Counted from the stretch's first letter, positions 33,797 through 42,710 are shown. The stretch: 64,000 nucleotides of DNA from Streptomyces sp. Ag109_O5-1 (GCF_003814875.1 NZ_RKQF01000001.1:9362001-9426000), one strand, 5' to 3'. Notes: generated from the sequence alone by a model not told the origin. Numbers and translations are program-made.

Positions 33797-35452
33797 TCAC
33801 TTCTGGTAACCGAGCACCGTCATCATCCCGCTCTCCGAGTGGTACTGGTTGTGACAGTGCAGCATCCACAACCCCGGGTTGTCGGCGTCGAAGTCGAGGA
33901 CCAGCTTGCGGTGCGGCAGCACGATCGTCGTGTCCTTGCGCGCCCCCGCCGAGCTGATCCCGGTGACCGCGAACGTGTGCCCGTGCAGATGCATCGGATG
34001 CCACATGTCCGTCGCGTTGACGAGCGTCAGCCGCACCCGCTCACCGGCGCGCACGGCATGCCGCTGCCGCACGTCGTACACCTTGTGGTCGAAGCCCCAG
34101 TCGTACCTCTGCATCGAGCCCGTGATCCTGATGAGCAGGTCACGGTCGGGCACCCGGTCGTCCATGGCGACGGACTCGGCCGGCAACAGCCGCCGCGCCG
34201 GCACGCACTCGCGGTCCAGTTCGGCAGGGCGGACGTCCGGTGAGGGAAGGTTCCTCCCCTTGTCGGTGCGGAGGACCGCAAGCGCCTTGCCCGGCTTGCC
34301 CTCGGCGAGCGCGACGAAGGGGAAGACGCCGTCCTTGGCGGTGACGAGGACGTCGTACCGCTCGGCCATGCCGATGAGGAGCGCGTCGGTCTTCGTGTGC
34401 TGCACGGGGTAGCCGTCGGTGTGGGTGATGGTCATGGCGTGGCCGCCGAGCGCGACCCGGAAGGCCGTCTCGGAGCCCGCGTTGATGATCCGGATCCGGA
34501 CCCGGTCGCCGGGGCGGCATTGGAAGACGGAGGGGTCGGTGCGCACGCGCCCGTTGGCCAGGTAGTGCGGGTAGGCGACGTTGCCGCCCTCGCCGTGGAG
34601 CATGCTGCTGTGGGAGTTGCGCAGCATCCGGTCGGGACCCGTCGCCGACTTGGACCCGGACTTGGACTTGGCCTTGGACGGCGACGGGGACGCGTGCGCC
34701 GATCCGTGCGGGCTCGGACTGTCGCGGCCGGGGCCCATGCCCATCCCCATGTGGGCGCCCGGCTTGAGCTGGGCGAGCACCTGGTCGGGCGTGGAGCCGC
34801 CGATGCCGTCGACCCAGTCGTCCAGGACGACGATCCACTCCTTGTCGTAGGCGAGGGGCTCGCGCGGATCGTCGACGATGAACGGCGCGTACAGGGCACG
34901 GTCGGGCTGCATGCCGACGTGCGAGTGGAACAGGTACGTGCCGGGGTGGGCGGCCACGAAGCGGTAGATGAAGTCGGTCTTGGGCTCGATGGAGGGCTGC
35001 GTCAGGTCCGGAGCGCCGTCCATGTCGTTGCGCAGGCGCACCCCGTGGGCGTGCATCGTGGTCTTCTCGGGCAGCTGGTTGCTGAGGGTCAGGCTGAGGA
35101 CGTCACCGGCGGTGACACGCACCAGCGGGCCCGGGAGCGACTCGTTGTACGCCCAGCTGCGGACGGAACGCCCGCCCAGGTCCAGCGTGCTCTCGGCGGC
35201 CGTCAACTTGACCATGCGGACAGGCCCCGACCCGCGCTTCCGCTCGGCCGCGAGCACCTCTGGGTCCGACGGGTTGACGTACCCCTTGGGACCCTGTGGG
35301 ACGAACGCTCCGGTGCCGGCCGTGTGCTGCGGTCCGGAGCGGGGGTCGGGGCCGGAGTCGGAACATGACGCCAGGAGCCCCGCGCCTACGGCAGCGAACG
35401 GAGCACGGAGCAGGGTACGCCGAGAAGGTTTCTGCATGTCTGAATAAGACAT
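33797..35452 (-). CDS. Multicopper oxidase, probable Tat-exported lipoprotein
   Basis: The product is 551 residues from ATG 35452, or 546 from ATG 35437 (MQKPSRRTLL); neither has a good ribosome site. The N-terminus has twin Arg, a hydrophobic core and a lipobox-like LLASCSDSG, implying a membrane-anchored extracytoplasmic enzyme. Copper ligands are in four motifs: MHAHG, FHSHV, HPMHLHGHTF and HCHNQYHSESGMM. A 60-residue Ser/Lys/Gly-Met insert (MGMGMGPG to KSKSGSKS) sits mid-protein, where CueO-like enzymes have Met-rich copper loops. The likely role is copper or phenol oxidation; the substrate is unproven. Confidence 0.92.
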   Translation of the reverse strand: MSYSDMQKPSRRTLLRAPFAAVGAGLLASCSDSGPDPRSGPQHTAGTGAFVPQGPKGYVNPSDPEVLAAERKRGSGPVRMVKLTAAESTLDLGGRSVRSWAYNESLPGPLVRVTAGDVLSLTLSNQLPEKTTMHAHGVRLRNDMDGAPDLTQPSIEPKTDFIYRFVAAHPGTYLFHSHVGMQPDRALYAPFIVDDPREPLAYDKEWIVVLDDWVDGIGGSTPDQVLAQLKPGAHMGMGMGPGRDSPSPHGSAHASPSPSKAKSKSGSKSATGPDRMLRNSHSSMLHGEGGNVAYPHYLANGRVRTDPSVFQCRPGDRVRIRIINAGSETAFRVALGGHAMTITHTDGYPVQHTKTDALLIGMAERYDVLVTAKDGVFPFVALAEGKPGKALAVLRTDKGRNLPSPDVRPAELDRECVPARRLLPAESVAMDDRVPDRDLLIRITGSMQRYDWGFDHKVYDVRQRHAVRAGERVRLTLVNATDMWHPMHLHGHTFAVTGISSAGARKDTTIVLPHRKLVLDFDADNPGLWMLHCHNQYHSESGMMTVLGYQK

Positions 35453-35568
35453 GCTGTGTGCTCATATGCCCGGTAAATGCGAAGGAATAACCGAAGTGTC
35501 GGGCCAGATTCCACCACCAGGCGGACGGCAGGCGGATGCCGGACGGATATCAGGCGGATGGCAGACAG

Positions 35569-35597
35569 AAGGGCACGGACCAACGGTCCGTGCCCTT
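35569..35597 (-). terminator. Terminator hairpin downstream of plsC-like gene
   Basis: A perfect 13-base stem AAGGGCACGGACC / GGTCCGTGCCCTT with loop AAC lies 32 bases beyond the acyltransferase stop on the minus strand. Bases 35517-35566 beside it contain a short run of GGCGGA/CGGACGG repeats. Confidence 0.75.
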
Positions 35598-35628
35598 GCG
35601 CCGAAAGAGTGCCGGACGGCCCCCGCCG

Positions 35629-36300
35629 TCAGGCGGCCTTCGCCTTCGTGGCGTACATGTCCACGTACTCCTGCCCGGACAGCCGCATGACCTCGGCCAT
35701 CACCGAGTCCGTCACGGCCCGCAGCACATAGCGGTCCCGGTCCATCCCCTCGTACCGCGAGAACTCCATCGCCTCGCCGAACCGGACGGTGACCCGGCCG
35801 GGCCGAGGGATGCCCGCGCCGCCCGGCTGCAGCTTGTCCGTGCCGATCATCGCGAACGGCACCACCGGCGCGCCGGTCATCAGCGTCAGCCGGGCGATAC
35901 CGGTACGGCCCCGGTACAGCCGGCCGTCGGGGGAGCGGGTGCCCTCCGGGTAGATCCCGAAGATCCGGCCCTCGTCCAGGACCCGCTTGCCGGTCATCAG
36001 CGCGGCGACACCGCCGCTCGCGCCGTCCCGGTCCACCGGGATCATGCCGACGCCGGTGAAGAACCAGGCCATGAGCCGGCCCTTGAAGCCCTTGCCGGTG
36101 ACGTACTCGTCCTTGCCGATGAAGAACACCTGACGCTTGCTGACCAGCGGCAGGATCATCGAGTCGATGAAGGTCAGGTGGTTGCCCGCGAGGATGACCG
36201 GGCCGTCCCCCGGGATGTGCTCCACGCCCTCCACCTGGGGGCGGAACATCAGGCGCATGATCGGTCCGAGCACTGCCTTGATGAGCGCGAAGCGGGACAA
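35629..36300 (-). CDS. 1-acyl-glycerol-3-phosphate acyltransferase family (PlsC-like)
   Basis: Membrane-associated acyltransferase of 223 residues acting in phospholipid synthesis. It has motif I NHLTFID (catalytic NHxxxxD with His and Asp), motif II GVGMIPVDRD, motif III YPEGTRSPDG and motif IV APVVPFAMIG. The start is probably TTG at 36300, because GGAGGACCCG sits directly upstream and the extra 32 codons up to ATG 36396 are not like the family. It is the first gene of a minus-strand unit ending at the 35569 hairpin. Confidence 0.88.
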   Translation of the reverse strand: MSRFALIKAVLGPIMRLMFRPQVEGVEHIPGDGPVILAGNHLTFIDSMILPLVSKRQVFFIGKDEYVTGKGFKGRLMAWFFTGVGMIPVDRDGASGGVAALMTGKRVLDEGRIFGIYPEGTRSPDGRLYRGRTGIARLTLMTGAPVVPFAMIGTDKLQPGGAGIPRPGRVTVRFGEAMEFSRYEGMDRDRYVLRAVTDSVMAEVMRLSGQEYVDMYATKAKAA

Positions 36301-36622
36301 CGGGTCCTCCGATGTCGAGGGGCGATATGAGTCTGTGCAGGTGAGGACATTACTCGCGGCTCGGCGGGAAACGCACATCGGGTACGGCCGGTTCACCGAG
36401 GTCTTACGTACTGTTGACGCTGGTTTACCTGCGGTGGCGTCCCGGAGACGGGTCGTGACGAGCTTGCAACGAGTGTGACGGAAGTCGCCGACGGACCGTC
36501 ATCATTCGCCGTCCATCAGCCATACGACGTCATCCGGCCGTTGGGTCGGCGGTCTCCCATCGGTCACATCCGGACCCCTACCATCAGCCGGCATCGAAGG
36601 GCGAAGGTCAGGAGAGGCGCTC
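36301..36622. other. Divergent intergenic region between plsC-like gene and GDPD gene
   Basis: A 322-base gap carrying the promoters of both flanking genes. A TTGACG (36414-36419) and the sequence AGGAGAGGCGCTC just before the GDPD ATG are visible. No small ORF with a ribosome site, RNA gene or strong hairpin was found. Confidence 0.4.
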
Positions 36623-37807
36623 ATGGACACCAACGACTCGAACGAGCGGACGCACGCGAACGGCACGACCGGACGGCGCGCGCTGCTGGGCGCCGCGGTC
36701 CTCGGCGCCGGCGGCGCGGTCCTCGGACTGCCCGGCGCCGCCAGAGCGGCCGAGGCGAAGCAGGCCGGCTACGGCAACGGCGGCCTGAAGAGCCTGCCGA
36801 AGCCGGCGATCATCGGCCACCGGGGCGCCAGCGGCTACCGTCCGGAGCACACCTTCGGCTCCTACAACCTGGCCCTCGACCTGGGCGCCGACATCGTCGA
36901 GGCCGGCGACCTGGTCCCCACCAAGGACGGCCATCTGGTCTGCCGCCACGAGCCGGAGATCGGCGGCACCACGAACGTCGCCGACCACCCCGAGTTCGCC
37001 GACCGCAAGACCACCAAGACGCTGGACGGCGTCCCCACCACCGGCTGGTTCACCGAGGACTTCACGCTCGCCGAGCTGAAGACGCTGCGTGCGATCGAGC
37101 GCATCCCGGCCAACCGTCCGCACAACACGCTCTACAACGGCCGCTGGGAGATCCCCACCTTCGAGGAAGTCCTCAAGTGGCAGGACGAGCAGACCCGCAA
37201 GCGCGGCAAGCAGGTCTGGATTTACCCCGAGACCAAGCACCCCACCTACTTCCGCCGGCTCGGCCTCGGTCTGGAGGAGCGGGTCGCCAAGCTGCTGCGA
37301 AAGTACGGCAAGGACAAGCGGAACTCGCCGGTCATCCTGCAGTCCTTCGAGCCGAGCAGCATCCAGCGCCTGAACACGCTGGTCGACAACCCGCTGGTGG
37401 TCCTGCTCTCCGGCCTGACGACCCAGCCCTACGACTTCGTCGCGACCGGTGACCCGCGCACCGTCGCCGACCTGATCACGCCCAAGGGCCTCCGGGAGAT
37501 AGCCGGCTACGCGCAGGGCATCGGCCCGACCCTGGACCTGATCATCCCGAAGGACGCGAACGGCAACTTCACCACGCCGAGCACGCTGGTCGCGGACGCG
37601 CACAAGGTGGGGCTGATCCTGCACCCCTACACCATGCGCAACGAGAACCCCTTCCTGCCGCCGGCCTTCCGCAAGGGCACCGGCGTGGACGCCTACGGCG
37701 ACCCCTTCAGCGTCTTCAAGACGTACTTCGCCACCGGCATCGACGGTGTCTTCTCGGACAACGCCGACACCGCCGTCCTGGCCCGCGCCGACTTCGTCAA
37801 CGGCTGA
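36623..37807 (+). CDS. Secreted glycerophosphodiester phosphodiesterase
   Basis: The 394-residue GDPD (GlpQ-type) hydrolase releases glycerol-3-phosphate from phospholipid or teichoic-acid diesters outside the cell. A Tat-like signal (GRRALLGAAVLGAGGAVLGLPGAARAAEA) occupies about residues 17-43. The catalytic GHRGASGYRPEHT near residue 65 has both family His residues; E93 (VEAGD), H107 and WIYPETKHP follow. In many GDPDs the motif is ExD; here the second site is EAGD. AGGAGAGG precedes ATG 36623. Confidence 0.92.
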   Translation: MDTNDSNERTHANGTTGRRALLGAAVLGAGGAVLGLPGAARAAEAKQAGYGNGGLKSLPKPAIIGHRGASGYRPEHTFGSYNLALDLGADIVEAGDLVPTKDGHLVCRHEPEIGGTTNVADHPEFADRKTTKTLDGVPTTGWFTEDFTLAELKTLRAIERIPANRPHNTLYNGRWEIPTFEEVLKWQDEQTRKRGKQVWIYPETKHPTYFRRLGLGLEERVAKLLRKYGKDKRNSPVILQSFEPSSIQRLNTLVDNPLVVLLSGLTTQPYDFVATGDPRTVADLITPKGLREIAGYAQGIGPTLDLIIPKDANGNFTTPSTLVADAHKVGLILHPYTMRNENPFLPPAFRKGTGVDAYGDPFSVFKTYFATGIDGVFSDNADTAVLARADFVNG

Positions 37808-37881
37808 GCCCCCGCACCCCGTTCGGGGTGTCTCCCGGCCGCCCCGGCAACCTGACCCGGGGCGGCCGCGTCGTTCCGCAT

Positions 37882-38388
37882 ATGACGCACGACCTGGTCA
37901 CCGCCCTGGGCCCGCTGCTCGCCGCCGAGGCCTCGGCCGAGGCGCACGCCTCCGGAGGCGACCCCGGCGACCTGGAACAGACGGTCTGGCTCCGCCTCCT
38001 GGAGCGCTTGGAGACCCATGGCCCACCACGCGCCCCCGCGGACTGGCTGCGCCGGGCCGTCCGCGCCGAGTCCCGCCGTGCCCGCCGCAGGGCCCGCCGT
38101 GAACGCCCGTACGACACCGACCCCGCGGATCACACCACCCCCACCCCCGAACAAGTCGCCCTGGCCACCGCCCACCGGCGCGCCCTGCGCGACACGGTCG
38201 CCCGCCTCCCCGGCCGCTGCCCCCGTCTCCTCCGGGCCCTGCTCTCCACGAACGACCTGACCTACCGGGAGATCGCGCGGGAGTTGGGTATCTCACAGGG
38301 CAGTCTGGGACCGGAACGTTCCAGATGTCTGGGATGTCTTCGCCGATTGTTGACGCCGGAGGTTGCGGCCCGCGAAGTGCGGGGATAG
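37882..38388 (+). CDS. Small sigma-70-family RNA polymerase sigma factor
   Basis: The 168-residue protein has a reduced region 2 (GDPGDLEQTVWLRLLERL and PADWLRRAVRAESRRARRRARRE) and region 4 (LRDTVARLPGRCPRLLRALLSTNDLTYREIARELGISQGSLGP in two halves). ATG 37882 is preferred to the upstream frame. No anti-sigma gene is adjacent; a GNAT gene follows 44 bases later. The target promoters are unknown. Confidence 0.82.
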   Translation: MTHDLVTALGPLLAAEASAEAHASGGDPGDLEQTVWLRLLERLETHGPPRAPADWLRRAVRAESRRARRRARRERPYDTDPADHTTPTPEQVALATAHRRALRDTVARLPGRCPRLLRALLSTNDLTYREIARELGISQGSLGPERSRCLGCLRRLLTPEVAAREVRG

Positions 38389-38432
38389 GAGTGAGAACTA
38401 CAGGCGATCAGGTGAGCGGGAGGCGTGCGCAC

Positions 38433-38930
38433 ATGGGCATGAGCGTGACCATCTCGGTGGCGACCGAGCAGGATGCAGAGCAGATCTTCAGGCTCCAGTA
38501 CCTGTGCTTCCAGCGCGAGGCGGCGCTGTACGGCAACTACCGCATCGACCCGCTCATGCAGAGCCTCGACTCGGTCCGCCAGGAGGTCGTCTCCGACTGC
38601 GTCTTCGTGGCCCGCCTCGGCGAGGAGGTCGTCGGCTCGGTCCGCGGCTCGGTCACCGAGGACGGCGCCGCCGCCATCGGCAAACTCTGCGTCCACCCCC
38701 GCCTCCAGGGCCACGGCATCGGCGCACGCCTGCTGCGCGCGGCCGAGGGGGCGTTGGAGGAGGAACGGGGCGCCAAGAAGTTCCGCCTCTTCACCGGCCA
38801 CCGCAGCGAGGGCAACCTGAGGCTGTACCGCCGCGTCGGCTACGAGACGGTAGGCACGTCGAAGGGCGCGGACGGCGTACCGATGATCGTCCTGGAAAAG
38901 CCGGCCAGCACATACGCAACAACGGCCTGA
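38433..38930 (+). CDS. GNAT-family N-acetyltransferase
   Basis: The 165-residue acetyl-CoA-dependent transferase has the V/I-x-P-x-x-Q/R-x-x-G-x-G/A motif as VHPRLQGHGIGARLL near residue 88, preceded by a beta strand AAIGKLCV, and the C-terminal NLRLYRRVGYE. GGGAGG nine bases upstream supports ATG 38433; a second in-frame ATG lies at 38439. The substrate is unknown. Confidence 0.88.
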   Translation: MGMSVTISVATEQDAEQIFRLQYLCFQREAALYGNYRIDPLMQSLDSVRQEVVSDCVFVARLGEEVVGSVRGSVTEDGAAAIGKLCVHPRLQGHGIGARLLRAAEGALEEERGAKKFRLFTGHRSEGNLRLYRRVGYETVGTSKGADGVPMIVLEKPASTYATTA

Positions 38931-38951
38931 CTGTTCGGCGCCCCGAACTGA

Positions 38952-39024
38952 AGCGCCCCTTCAGGGGCGCTGGGGGTACCCCCGGCCGAAGGCTGGGGGA
39001 GGAACTGCGCGACCAGCCACAACG
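38952..39024 (+). repeat. Dispersed hairpin/REP element, copy b
   Basis: An AGCGCCCC-TTCA-GGGGCGCT hairpin (38952-38971) is followed by GGGGGTACCCCC and, at about 39000-39017, GGAACTGCGCGACCAGCC, the same block as copy a at 33735-33752. It lies just after the GNAT stop and before the convergent membrane protein gene, so it may serve both as terminator. Confidence 0.7.
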
Positions 39025-39044
39025 CACCGCCAGTCGCACGTTCC

Positions 39045-39464
39045 TCAGGCCGCGGCCCCTTTCGCGCCCTTCCGCAACCAGTACAAGGCGGAAAGCGGCA
39101 GCAGCACAGGGATGAACACGTACCCCATCCCGTAGTCCGACCACACGGTGGCGTCCGGGAACGCAGAAGGCTCGACAAGGGTCCACGTACCCACGATCAA
39201 CACCCCCGCAAGCTCGGCGGCGCAGCACACCTGCGCCACCTTGCGTGCCGTCTCGCCGCCCCTCACCAACGTGTACGTGATGAACCCGTACACCACCCCC
39301 GCGACCGCGGACAGCGAGTACGCGAGCGGCGCCCGGTCGAACTCCGTCGCGATCTGGTAAGCAGATCGCGACACCGCCCCGACGACCATCACGCCGTAGA
39401 ACCAGACGAGCAGCGTTCCGGGCCCGCTGGTGAGCCGCTTCGGCTTCTCTTCCACGGCCGTCAT
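39045..39464 (-). CDS. Small integral membrane protein (4 TM)
   Basis: The 139-residue protein has hydrophobic segments at about 18-36, 49-67, 77-96 and 113-131. GGGGAGGCTGAG precedes ATG 39464. It begins one base after the stop of the next membrane protein gene upstream, so the two form an operon. The function is unknown and no motif was recognised. Confidence 0.78.
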   Translation of the reverse strand: MTAVEEKPKRLTSGPGTLLVWFYGVMVVGAVSRSAYQIATEFDRAPLAYSLSAVAGVVYGFITYTLVRGGETARKVAQVCCAAELAGVLIVGTWTLVEPSAFPDATVWSDYGMGYVFIPVLLPLSALYWLRKGAKGAAA

Positions 39465-39465
39465 C

Positions 39466-39825
39466 TCAGCCTCCCCAGATGTCATAGAGCCGCACCTCCA
39501 GCACGGCCAGCACCACACCGCCCGCGGCGACCGTCACCGATCCCCACCGCGTCCGCTCGGCGAGCGACATGAACCCCGCGGCCGGGACGCACGCGAACGC
39601 GCCCAGCAGATAGGCGACGAAGATCGTCGTCCCCTGATCCGGCTTCTCGCCCCGCGCCAGCAGCACGATCCCGGCGACCAGCTGGACCAACGCCAGCACC
39701 GACACCACGGCCATCCCGATGAAGTGCCAGTCCTTCGTCGGCTGGTCCCGGTACGCGGCCCACCCGCACCACGCGGCGAGCAACAGCGCGGCGACTCCCG
39801 TCACCAGCAGCAGGGCATTGAGCAT
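39466..39825 (-). CDS. Small integral membrane protein (4 TM)
   Basis: The 119-residue protein has four hydrophobic segments (about 3-22, 36-56, 67-86 and 93-112) with almost no soluble loop. It is upstream partner of the 139-residue membrane protein. No family motif was recognised; a two-subunit membrane complex is possible. Confidence 0.75.
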   Translation of the reverse strand: MLNALLLVTGVAALLLAAWCGWAAYRDQPTKDWHFIGMAVVSVLALVQLVAGIVLLARGEKPDQGTTIFVAYLLGAFACVPAAGFMSLAERTRWGSVTVAAGGVVLAVLEVRLYDIWGG

Positions 39826-39894
39826 GCGGTGACCTTATTACGGCCGAAACGGCCCGATGCCGCCGCCCCTGCCGTACACCGTAGGGTCTAGACC

Positions 39895-40551
39895 ATGACG
39901 TTCCAGACGATCCACGCACAAGCCCTGCTCTTCGACAACGACGGCACCCTGGTCTCCTCCCTCGACTCCGTGGACCGCTGCTGGGCCCGCTGGGCGGTGG
40001 AGTACGGCGTCACCGAGGAGTTCACCCGAGTCGAACTGCACGGGCGGCCCGCCGCGGACATCGTCGCCGACCTGCTCCCCGCGGCCCGCGTCGCCGAGGC
40101 CGTCGCCCGCGTCGAACAACTGGAAGTGGACGACGTCCCCAACGACGGCGTCCAACTGCTCCCCGGCACCGCGGCCTTCCTCGACTCCCTCCCCGCCGAC
40201 CGCTGGGCCGTCGTCACCTCCGCCACCCGCCGCCTGGCCGAGGCCCGCCTGGAAGCGGTCGGGATCCGGCCGAAGACGCTGGTCTGCGCCGACGACATCA
40301 CCCGCGGCAAGCCGGACCCCGAGCCCTACCTCCTCGCCGCCCGGCAGCTGGGCGTCGACCCGGCGCACTGCGTGGTCTTCGAGGACGCCCCCGCCGGACT
40401 CCAGGCGGGCCGCGCGGCCGGCATGACCACCGTGGCGTTGGCCACAACCCACCAGGCGCACGAGCTGGACGCGGACCTCGTGGTGAAGGACCTCTCGGCC
40501 TTGTCCGCGCTGGTCACCGACCGCGGCGTCGAGATATCGCCCCGCGGCTGA
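39895..40551 (+). CDS. HAD-superfamily phosphatase (beta-phosphoglucomutase/GPP-like)
   Basis: The 218-residue HAD hydrolase has motif I LLFDNDGTL (here FDNDGT, with both Asp present), motif II VVTSATR, motif III Lys in RGKPDPEPYLLAA and motif IV CVVFEDAPAGLQAG. The subfamily resembles sugar-phosphate or glycerol-phosphate phosphatases (DOG/GPP type). It ends 7 bases before a terminator-like hairpin. Confidence 0.88.
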   Translation: MTFQTIHAQALLFDNDGTLVSSLDSVDRCWARWAVEYGVTEEFTRVELHGRPAADIVADLLPAARVAEAVARVEQLEVDDVPNDGVQLLPGTAAFLDSLPADRWAVVTSATRRLAEARLEAVGIRPKTLVCADDITRGKPDPEPYLLAARQLGVDPAHCVVFEDAPAGLQAGRAAGMTTVALATTHQAHELDADLVVKDLSALSALVTDRGVEISPRG

Positions 40552-40558
40552 AAGGTGT

Positions 40559-40589
40559 CCGCCGCTGTCCAGGATGCGGACAGCGGCGG
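40559..40589 (+). terminator. Terminator-like hairpin after HAD phosphatase gene
   Basis: A perfect 12-base stem CCGCCGCTGTCC / GGACAGCGGCGG with loop AGGATGC separates the phosphatase from the met leader that begins at 40624. Confidence 0.7.
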
Positions 40590-40623
40590 TCTGTCAGGAC
40601 CGTAGGTCTGGTTTACTGATCGC

Positions 40624-40710
40624 ATGACCACGACGAGCGACCGCACCCCTGCGACCGAGGCGACCATGACGCCCGGTGCTCGTTGTATGTGTCGAATGTG
40701 CGCCTTCTAG
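40624..40710 (+). CDS. Cys/Met-rich leader peptide upstream of metNIQ
   Basis: A 28-codon ORF ends in RCMCRMCAF, giving three Cys and two Met in its last eight codons before Phe; a second ATG at 40666 would give a 14-residue form. It lies 216 bases upstream of metN. A coaxial RNA hairpin (CCACC 40723-40727 with GGTGG 40755-40759, enclosing CTCGC 40734-40738 with GCGAG 40747-40751) starts 12 bases after its stop. This layout is that of a ribosome-mediated attenuator sensing Cys or Met supply. It is too short to judge by coding statistics; the residue bias is the evidence. Confidence 0.6.
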   Translation: MTTTSDRTPATEATMTPGARCMCRMCAF

Positions 40711-40722
40711 AGGGCCCCCGCA

Positions 40723-40759
40723 CCACCCCAGAGCTCGCGCCCCGAAGCGAGACAGGTGG
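40723..40759 (+). promoter_or_regulatory. Possible attenuator hairpin behind the leader peptide
   Basis: Nested pairings CCACC/GGTGG and CTCGC/GCGAG immediately follow the leader ORF. A ribosome stalled in the Cys/Met codons at 40684-40701 would not yet cover them. The rest of the leader to 40926 (about 165 bases) has no gene that I can support. No known SAM-riboswitch pattern was recognised. Confidence 0.35.
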
Positions 40760-40926
40760 CATGTCCGTACGACGCCACGACGCGTGTATGTGACACGAGC
40801 CGCCCCCGCGCACATGTTCTCCCCGGTTCCAGCGCCACCGCGAGAACCGTGCCGCGTCCCTGAACGAACGCATCCGTGCGCCCGGGCACACTCACGCCCG
40901 CGCACTCGACAGTGACGGAAACCCAC

Positions 40927-41961
40927 GTGATCACCACCACGGGCCTCACCAAGGTCTACCGCTCGCGCGGCCGCGAGGTCACCGCGCTCGACGGCGTCGA
41001 TCTGCACGTCCGGGAAGGCGAGGTGTACGGCGTCATCGGCCAGTCCGGCGCCGGCAAGTCCTCGCTCATCCGCTGCGTCAACCTGCTGGAGCGCCCCACC
41101 GCCGGCACCGTGACGGTCGACGGACGGGACCTCACCGCCCTCGCCGGGCGCGGATCCCGGGCCGGCAAGGAGCTGCGGCAGGCGCGCAGCCGGATCGGCA
41201 TGGTCTTCCAGCACTTCAACCTGCTGTCCACCCGGACCGTCCAGGACAACGTCGAGCTGCCGCTCGAAATCCTCGGCACCTCCGGCAAGGAGCGTTCCCG
41301 CAAGGCGCTCGAACTGCTCGACCTCGTCGGGCTCGCCGACAAGGCGAAGGCGTACCCGGCCCAGCTCTCCGGCGGCCAGAAGCAGCGTGTCGGCATCGCC
41401 CGCGCCCTCGCCGGCGACCCCAAGGTGCTGCTCTCCGACGAGGCCACCAGCGCCCTCGACCCGGAGACCACCCGCTCCATCCTCCAGCTGCTGCGCGACC
41501 TGAACCGCCAGCTGGGCCTCACCGTCCTGCTCATCACGCACGAGATGGACGTCGTGAAGACGATCTGCGACTCCGCCGCGCTGATGGAGCAGGGCCGCAT
41601 CGTCGAGTCCGGAACCGTCAGCGAGCTGCTCGCGACGCCGGGCTCCGAGCTGGCCGCCGCGCTCTTCCCGGTCGGCGGTGAGGCCTCCGGCGACGACCGC
41701 ACGGTCCTCGACGTCACCTTCCACGGCGAGGCCGCCACCCAGCCGGTCATCTCCCAGCTCTCCCGCACTTACAACATCGACATATCGATCCTCGGCGCCG
41801 CCATCGACACCGTCGGCGGCCTCCAGATCGGCCGGATGCGCATCGAACTGCCCGGCCGCTACGAGGACAACGTGGTGCCCATCGGCTTCCTGCGCGAACA
41901 GGGCCTGCAGATCGACGTGCTGGGCCAGGAGCCCGTGCTGGCGAAGGAAGGTGCCAAGTGA
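40927..41961 (+). CDS. metN: Methionine ABC importer, ATP-binding subunit
   Basis: The 344-residue ATPase has Walker A GQSGAGKSSL near residue 41, signature LSGGQKQRVGIARAL near 140, Walker B VLLSDEATSALD near 162 and H-loop ITHEMD. The C-terminal NIL/regulatory domain (about 265-340, TYNIDISILGAAIDTVGGLQIG) binds methionine and gives transinhibition in the family. GTG 40927 fits the family length; GTG 40912 is an alternative. It overlaps metI by GTGA-type coupling. Confidence 0.95.
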   Translation: MITTTGLTKVYRSRGREVTALDGVDLHVREGEVYGVIGQSGAGKSSLIRCVNLLERPTAGTVTVDGRDLTALAGRGSRAGKELRQARSRIGMVFQHFNLLSTRTVQDNVELPLEILGTSGKERSRKALELLDLVGLADKAKAYPAQLSGGQKQRVGIARALAGDPKVLLSDEATSALDPETTRSILQLLRDLNRQLGLTVLLITHEMDVVKTICDSAALMEQGRIVESGTVSELLATPGSELAAALFPVGGEASGDDRTVLDVTFHGEAATQPVISQLSRTYNIDISILGAAIDTVGGLQIGRMRIELPGRYEDNVVPIGFLREQGLQIDVLGQEPVLAKEGAK

Positions 41962-42686
41962 GCTGGTCCGAGATGCAGCCGCTGCTGTCCCAGGCGTGTT
42001 GGGACACGCTCTACATGGTCGGCTGGTCCACGGTGATCGCGGTCGTCGGCGGACTCCCGCTCGGAATCCTCCTCGTCCTCACCGACCGGGGCGGACTGCT
42101 CCAGAACGTGCTGGCCAACAAGGTCATCGGGCAGATCGTGAACGTCGCCCGCTCGATGCCGTTCATCATCCTGATGGTCGCGCTGATGAACTTCACCCGC
42201 TGGATCACCGGGACGACCATCGGCCGCGAGGCCGCCATCGTGCCCCTCGCCATCGGCGCCATCCCGTTCTTCGCGCGCCTGGTCGAGACGGCCGTCCGCG
42301 AAGTGGACGGCGGGCTGGTCGAGGCCGTCCAGTCGATGGGCGGCAACACCTGGACCGTCGTACGCAAGGTCCTCGTACCCGAGTCGCTGCCCTCGCTCAT
42401 CGCCTCCACCACGACCACGATCGTCGCGCTCATCGGCTACTCCGCGATGGCCGGCACGGTCGGTGCCGGCGGCCTCGGCGACATCGCCATCCGCTACGGC
42501 TACCAGCGCTTCGAGACCGAGCTGATGTGGATCACCGTCGCGATCCTCGCCGTCGTCATCTCGGTCATCCAGTTCGCCGGCGACTACGCGGCCCGCTCCC
42601 TGCACCGCCGCGGCGGCCGGTCCGGACCGGCACCGAGGCTGCGTCTGCTGAAGGCCTCGACGGCCACCACCGGCGAGACCGTCTGA
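41958..42686 (+). CDS. metI: Methionine ABC importer, permease subunit
   Basis: The 242-residue inner-membrane permease has five to six hydrophobic segments and the EAA loop contacting the ATPase (LVEAVQSMGGNTWTVVRKVLVPE). The conserved GYSAMAGTVGAGGLGDIAIRYGYQRF is a MetI hallmark. It starts at GTG 41958 overlapping the metN stop. Confidence 0.95.
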   Translation: MSWSEMQPLLSQACWDTLYMVGWSTVIAVVGGLPLGILLVLTDRGGLLQNVLANKVIGQIVNVARSMPFIILMVALMNFTRWITGTTIGREAAIVPLAIGAIPFFARLVETAVREVDGGLVEAVQSMGGNTWTVVRKVLVPESLPSLIASTTTTIVALIGYSAMAGTVGAGGLGDIAIRYGYQRFETELMWITVAILAVVISVIQFAGDYAARSLHRRGGRSGPAPRLRLLKASTATTGETV

Positions 42687-42710
42687 GCCTCCCCGGCACC
42701 CCACAGGTTT

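Noticed and set aside
40711..40926. SAM riboswitch before metN
   Set aside because: No SAM-I/II/IV core pattern could be recognised by eye. The Cys/Met leader peptide offers a simpler explanation for the long leader. A covariance search would decide.
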